This document shows, piece by piece, positions 61,941 to 64,000 of a DNA stretch of 64,000 bases. Position numbers and translations under genes: made by a program. The notes below the pieces were generated by a model. That model did not search any database, had not been told where the DNA came from, and worked only from the letters and a program-made list of their open reading frames with translations. The stretch is from Bradyrhizobium sp. JYMT SZCCT0180 (lineage in GTDB: Bacteria > Pseudomonadota > Alphaproteobacteria > Rhizobiales > Xanthobacteraceae). How positions within the stretch are numbered: the first letter of the stretch is position 1; each line of letters opens with the position of its first letter. The stretch covers positions 1 through 64,000 of the forward strand of contig NZ_JAFCLZ010000018.1 of NCBI RefSeq assembly GCF_018130165.1, in the 5' to 3' direction.

Positions 61941-63634
61941 TGATGACCTTTCAACCGAGATCAAGTCGCATGGCTTTTCGAGTTGCCGATCTACTCGTGG
62001 ATTCTCTGATCGCGCACGGCGTCGACCGGGCATTCAGCGTACCCGGCGAAAGCTTCCTTGCGCTCCTTGACGCTCTGTACGAGCGCGACGAGATCGATCT
62101 CGTGACTTGCCGCCACGAGGGAAACGCCAGCCTTGCCGCAGTTGCCGACGCCAAGCTCACCGGCCGGGCCGGCGTGGTGATGGTAAGCCGCGGGCCGGGG
62201 GCATCCAACGCGGCGCTTGGTCTGCATGTAGCTTCCCAGGAGGCCATACCCCTCGTATTGCTCGTTGGTCAGGTCGGTACGTTTGAGCTGAATCGCGACG
62301 CGGTGCAGGAGATCGACACGGGGCGGGCGTTCAGTGGCCTTATCAAGTGGTCCACCAGAATCGATTCGGCGGCCCAGCTGCCCGAGATGATGGCGCGGGC
62401 ATTCTCCGTGGCGCTTGGCGGCACGCCCGGGCCGGTGGTGATCGAGCTTCCTGAAGACGTTCTCGAGATGGAGGCGGGTCCGCTCTCCGCCAGGGTTCAC
62501 GGCGTCGCGCGAGCCGAGCCCAGCCGGGCCGCCGTCGAGCAGGCGGCCGTCATGCTTGGCAAGGCGGAGCGACCGATCCTGCTGGTCGGAGGAGAGTGTC
62601 GCACCGCGGAATTTCGTAAGGACTTGATTGCGCTGAGCGAGCGCTGGAATGTACCGGTCGCCGCCACCAACAAGATGCAGGATCTGTTTCCGAACGATCA
62701 CCGGCTCTGGATTGGGCAGCTTGGCTTCTTCACGTCGCCGGCGCATGTTGCGCTCTTTGAGCAAGCGGATCTGATCGTTGCGATCGGAACGCGGCTCGGT
62801 GACCTGTCGTCCCTGGGCTTTCGGTTTCCGCGACAATCGTCGCCGTCTCAGCCTCTGGTTCACGTCTATCCCGATCCGAATGCGATCGGGACTCACTTTC
62901 ATACGGATCTTCCAATCGTCGCGTCGGCCCATCCGTTCTTGAAATCCTGGCTCGACTTGCCGGTCGCGTCGCGCGAGCGCGGTGGGTGGATTGAAGCCGT
63001 GACGAAAACCCGAGAGGCGGTGCACGCATGGCCCGAGCCGGGTATCCCGAGCGCCGATGTCTTCGGGCATGCTGTTGCGGCCATCGCCAAGCGCTTCCCG
63101 GCAGATGGTATCGTGACGACCGACTCCGGCAACTTCGCCGCCTGGGTACACCGCATATTCCGCTTCCAGCCGTCGGCCCGGCTGCTTGGCTCTGCCTGCG
63201 GCGCGATGGGCAGTGGTGTTCCTTCTGCATTGAGCGCGAGCCTTCGTTATCCGAACAATCAGGTGATCGCGTTCTGCGGAGACGGCGGTTTCCTGATGAC
63301 CGGGAACGAGCTGGCAACAGCCGTTGCCCGCCGGCTCAACATCAAGATCGTGATCTCCAACAACCAATCGTACGGCACCATCCGTTCGTATCAGGAGAAA
63401 GCGTTTCCGCAGCGTCCTTGCGGTACGGATCTGTCCAACCCCGACTTTGCGGCCCTTGCCCGCGCATTCGGCGCGCAGGGCTATACGATCACGAACGCAG
63501 CGCAGGCAGCGGAGGTCGTCGCGGAAGCAATGTCGGCCAAGGGCCCCGTAGTGCTCGAAGTTCGATCTGATGTACGCCAAACGCCCGATCGATCCCTCGC
63601 TGCCGCGCGCGCCGATGCATCGGAGCGCCGGTAG
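61940..63634 (+). CDS. Thiamine-diphosphate-dependent enzyme (acetolactate-synthase-like)
   Basis: 564 residues, starting with ATGATG inside the previous stop (TGATG). All three domains of the POX/ALS family are present: the catalytic Glu60 in TCRHEGNASLAAVADA, the central Rossmann-like domain (ILLVGGECRTAEFRKDLIAL), and the ThDP-binding GDG ... NN motif near residue 446 (FCGDGGFLMTGNELA ... KIVISNNQSYG). Such enzymes decarboxylate or condense 2-oxo acids. No small regulatory subunit gene (ilvH) is adjacent, so it is not an ordinary acetolactate synthase. Last gene of the cluster; a hairpin follows. Confidence 0.92.
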   Translation: MMTFQPRSSRMAFRVADLLVDSLIAHGVDRAFSVPGESFLALLDALYERDEIDLVTCRHEGNASLAAVADAKLTGRAGVVMVSRGPGASNAALGLHVASQEAIPLVLLVGQVGTFELNRDAVQEIDTGRAFSGLIKWSTRIDSAAQLPEMMARAFSVALGGTPGPVVIELPEDVLEMEAGPLSARVHGVARAEPSRAAVEQAAVMLGKAERPILLVGGECRTAEFRKDLIALSERWNVPVAATNKMQDLFPNDHRLWIGQLGFFTSPAHVALFEQADLIVAIGTRLGDLSSLGFRFPRQSSPSQPLVHVYPDPNAIGTHFHTDLPIVASAHPFLKSWLDLPVASRERGGWIEAVTKTREAVHAWPEPGIPSADVFGHAVAAIAKRFPADGIVTTDSGNFAAWVHRIFRFQPSARLLGSACGAMGSGVPSALSASLRYPNNQVIAFCGDGGFLMTGNELATAVARRLNIKIVISNNQSYGTIRSYQEKAFPQRPCGTDLSNPDFAALARAFGAQGYTITNAAQAAEVVAEAMSAKGPVVLEVRSDVRQTPDRSLAAARADASERR

Positions 63635-63645
63635 GCTGTTTATGT

Positions 63646-63661
63646 GCGGCCCTCGGGCCGC
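63646..63661 (+). terminator. Hairpin after the ThDP gene
   Basis: GCGGCC / GGCCGC with a CTCG tetraloop lies 11 bases past the stop. No T-run follows, so termination may be Rho-assisted or the hairpin may protect the 3-prime end. Confidence 0.5.
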
Positions 63662-63904
63662 GAGCGCCTGATGTGCTGATTGTGTCCGCTAGGTGTACCT
63701 CTGAAGGGTTACCTACGGATATCAGCTGCGCATTGATGGAGCGCGGGAGCCGATACCCCATTCGTGCCGTCCATCTGTTCACGTGATGAGGCTCCGTGCA
63801 GAGCATAGCCCGGAAGGGTAGGTGTGATTCCCTAATGCAGGGAATAGGATGCGCAGGCGAGGGGCATAAAATCGCGCAACGACGGATTAGAAAAGGATAT
63901 CACC
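63662..63904. other. Intergenic region before the right-edge gene
   Basis: 243 bp without a supported gene. A small hairpin ATTCCCT / AGGGAAT lies at about 63825-63845. AAAAGGAT before the ATG at 63905 is a reasonable ribosome site. Confidence 0.5.
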
Positions 63905-64000
63905 ATGGGACAGGTGATTGCGGTTGGGGCGCGGCACGCAAAGGCTGCGTTGCGCAAGCTGCTTGTGCTGGCGGCGCTGGCCCCGCTGCTCACGGTCGTT
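63905..64000 (+). CDS. Partial gene at the right edge, probable exported protein
   Basis: Only 32 codons are in the window. They encode a basic N-terminus followed by KLLVLAALAPLLTVV, a signal peptide or first membrane helix. AAGGA precedes the ATG. The function cannot be told. Confidence 0.6.
   Translation, partial: MGQVIAVGARHAKAALRKLLVLAALAPLLTVV

Noticed and set aside
57423..63580. Long minus-strand frames (533 and 529 codons) opposite the MetY-like and ThDP genes
   Set aside because: No recognisable domain or ribosome site; the plus-strand proteins carry complete active sites.

Overview
The window reads as chromosomal DNA of a GC-rich alphaproteobacterium, most probably a Bradyrhizobium or a close relative. 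The reasons are the GC-rich coding style, an amino acid:carrier-protein ligase whose key residues sit where I remember them in the B. japonicum enzyme, a PHA-granule-like gene pair, and several families of palindromic intergenic repeats that I recognise from Bradyrhizobium genomes. No rRNA, CRISPR array, prophage or intact insertion sequence was seen. One tRNA gene is present, tRNA-Lys(CUU).

Layout. 0-16.5 kb is a loose collection: an SDR and a C-terminally truncated SAM/cyclase/ATPase protein, both bracketed by a ~187-bp direct repeat; a Tat-type serine beta-lactamase-like protein; glgC-glgA (glycogen synthesis); several alpha/beta hydrolases; two more class III nucleotide cyclase fusions; and a luciferase-like monooxygenase gene broken by a one-base frameshift. 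17.1-23.6 kb holds a type I secretion module: two glycine-rich repeat proteins (candidate substrates), a PrtD-type ABC exporter, an HlyD-type adaptor and a convergent LuxR-type regulator. 23.7-28.8 kb has small exported proteins, a DUF302 protein, two alpha/beta hydrolases and a divergent AraC regulator with a probable operator. 29.3-37.6 kb has a P450, a substrate-binding protein, an L,D-transpeptidase, a PhaC-like protein with a phasin, an enolase-superfamily enzyme and an SDR. 37.7-44.3 kb has small proteins, including a double-glycine-leader peptide and a 102-bp-repeat protein, then a large autotransporter. 45.2-48.3 kb is a dctPQM TRAP operon, followed by a Spy-like protein and the tRNA.

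The most interesting region is 50.5-63.6 kb: two divergent arms forming a small carrier-protein-based biosynthetic cluster. The left arm (minus strand) encodes a ketoreductase-like SDR, an AMP-forming ligase, an acyl carrier protein, a FATP-like acyl-CoA synthetase and a second carrier protein. The right arm (plus strand) encodes an acyl-CoA-dehydrogenase-like flavoprotein, an amino acid:[carrier protein] ligase (a seryl-tRNA-synthetase-like enzyme), a MetY-like PLP enzyme, a MetA-like acyltransferase, a GNAT-like acyltransferase, a class IV aminotransferase and a ThDP enzyme. Together these could load a small amino acid on a carrier protein, oxidise it, and join it to acyl or gamma-substituted amino acid units. 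No product is known to me. The cluster holds no phosphopantetheinyl transferase, transporter or regulator.
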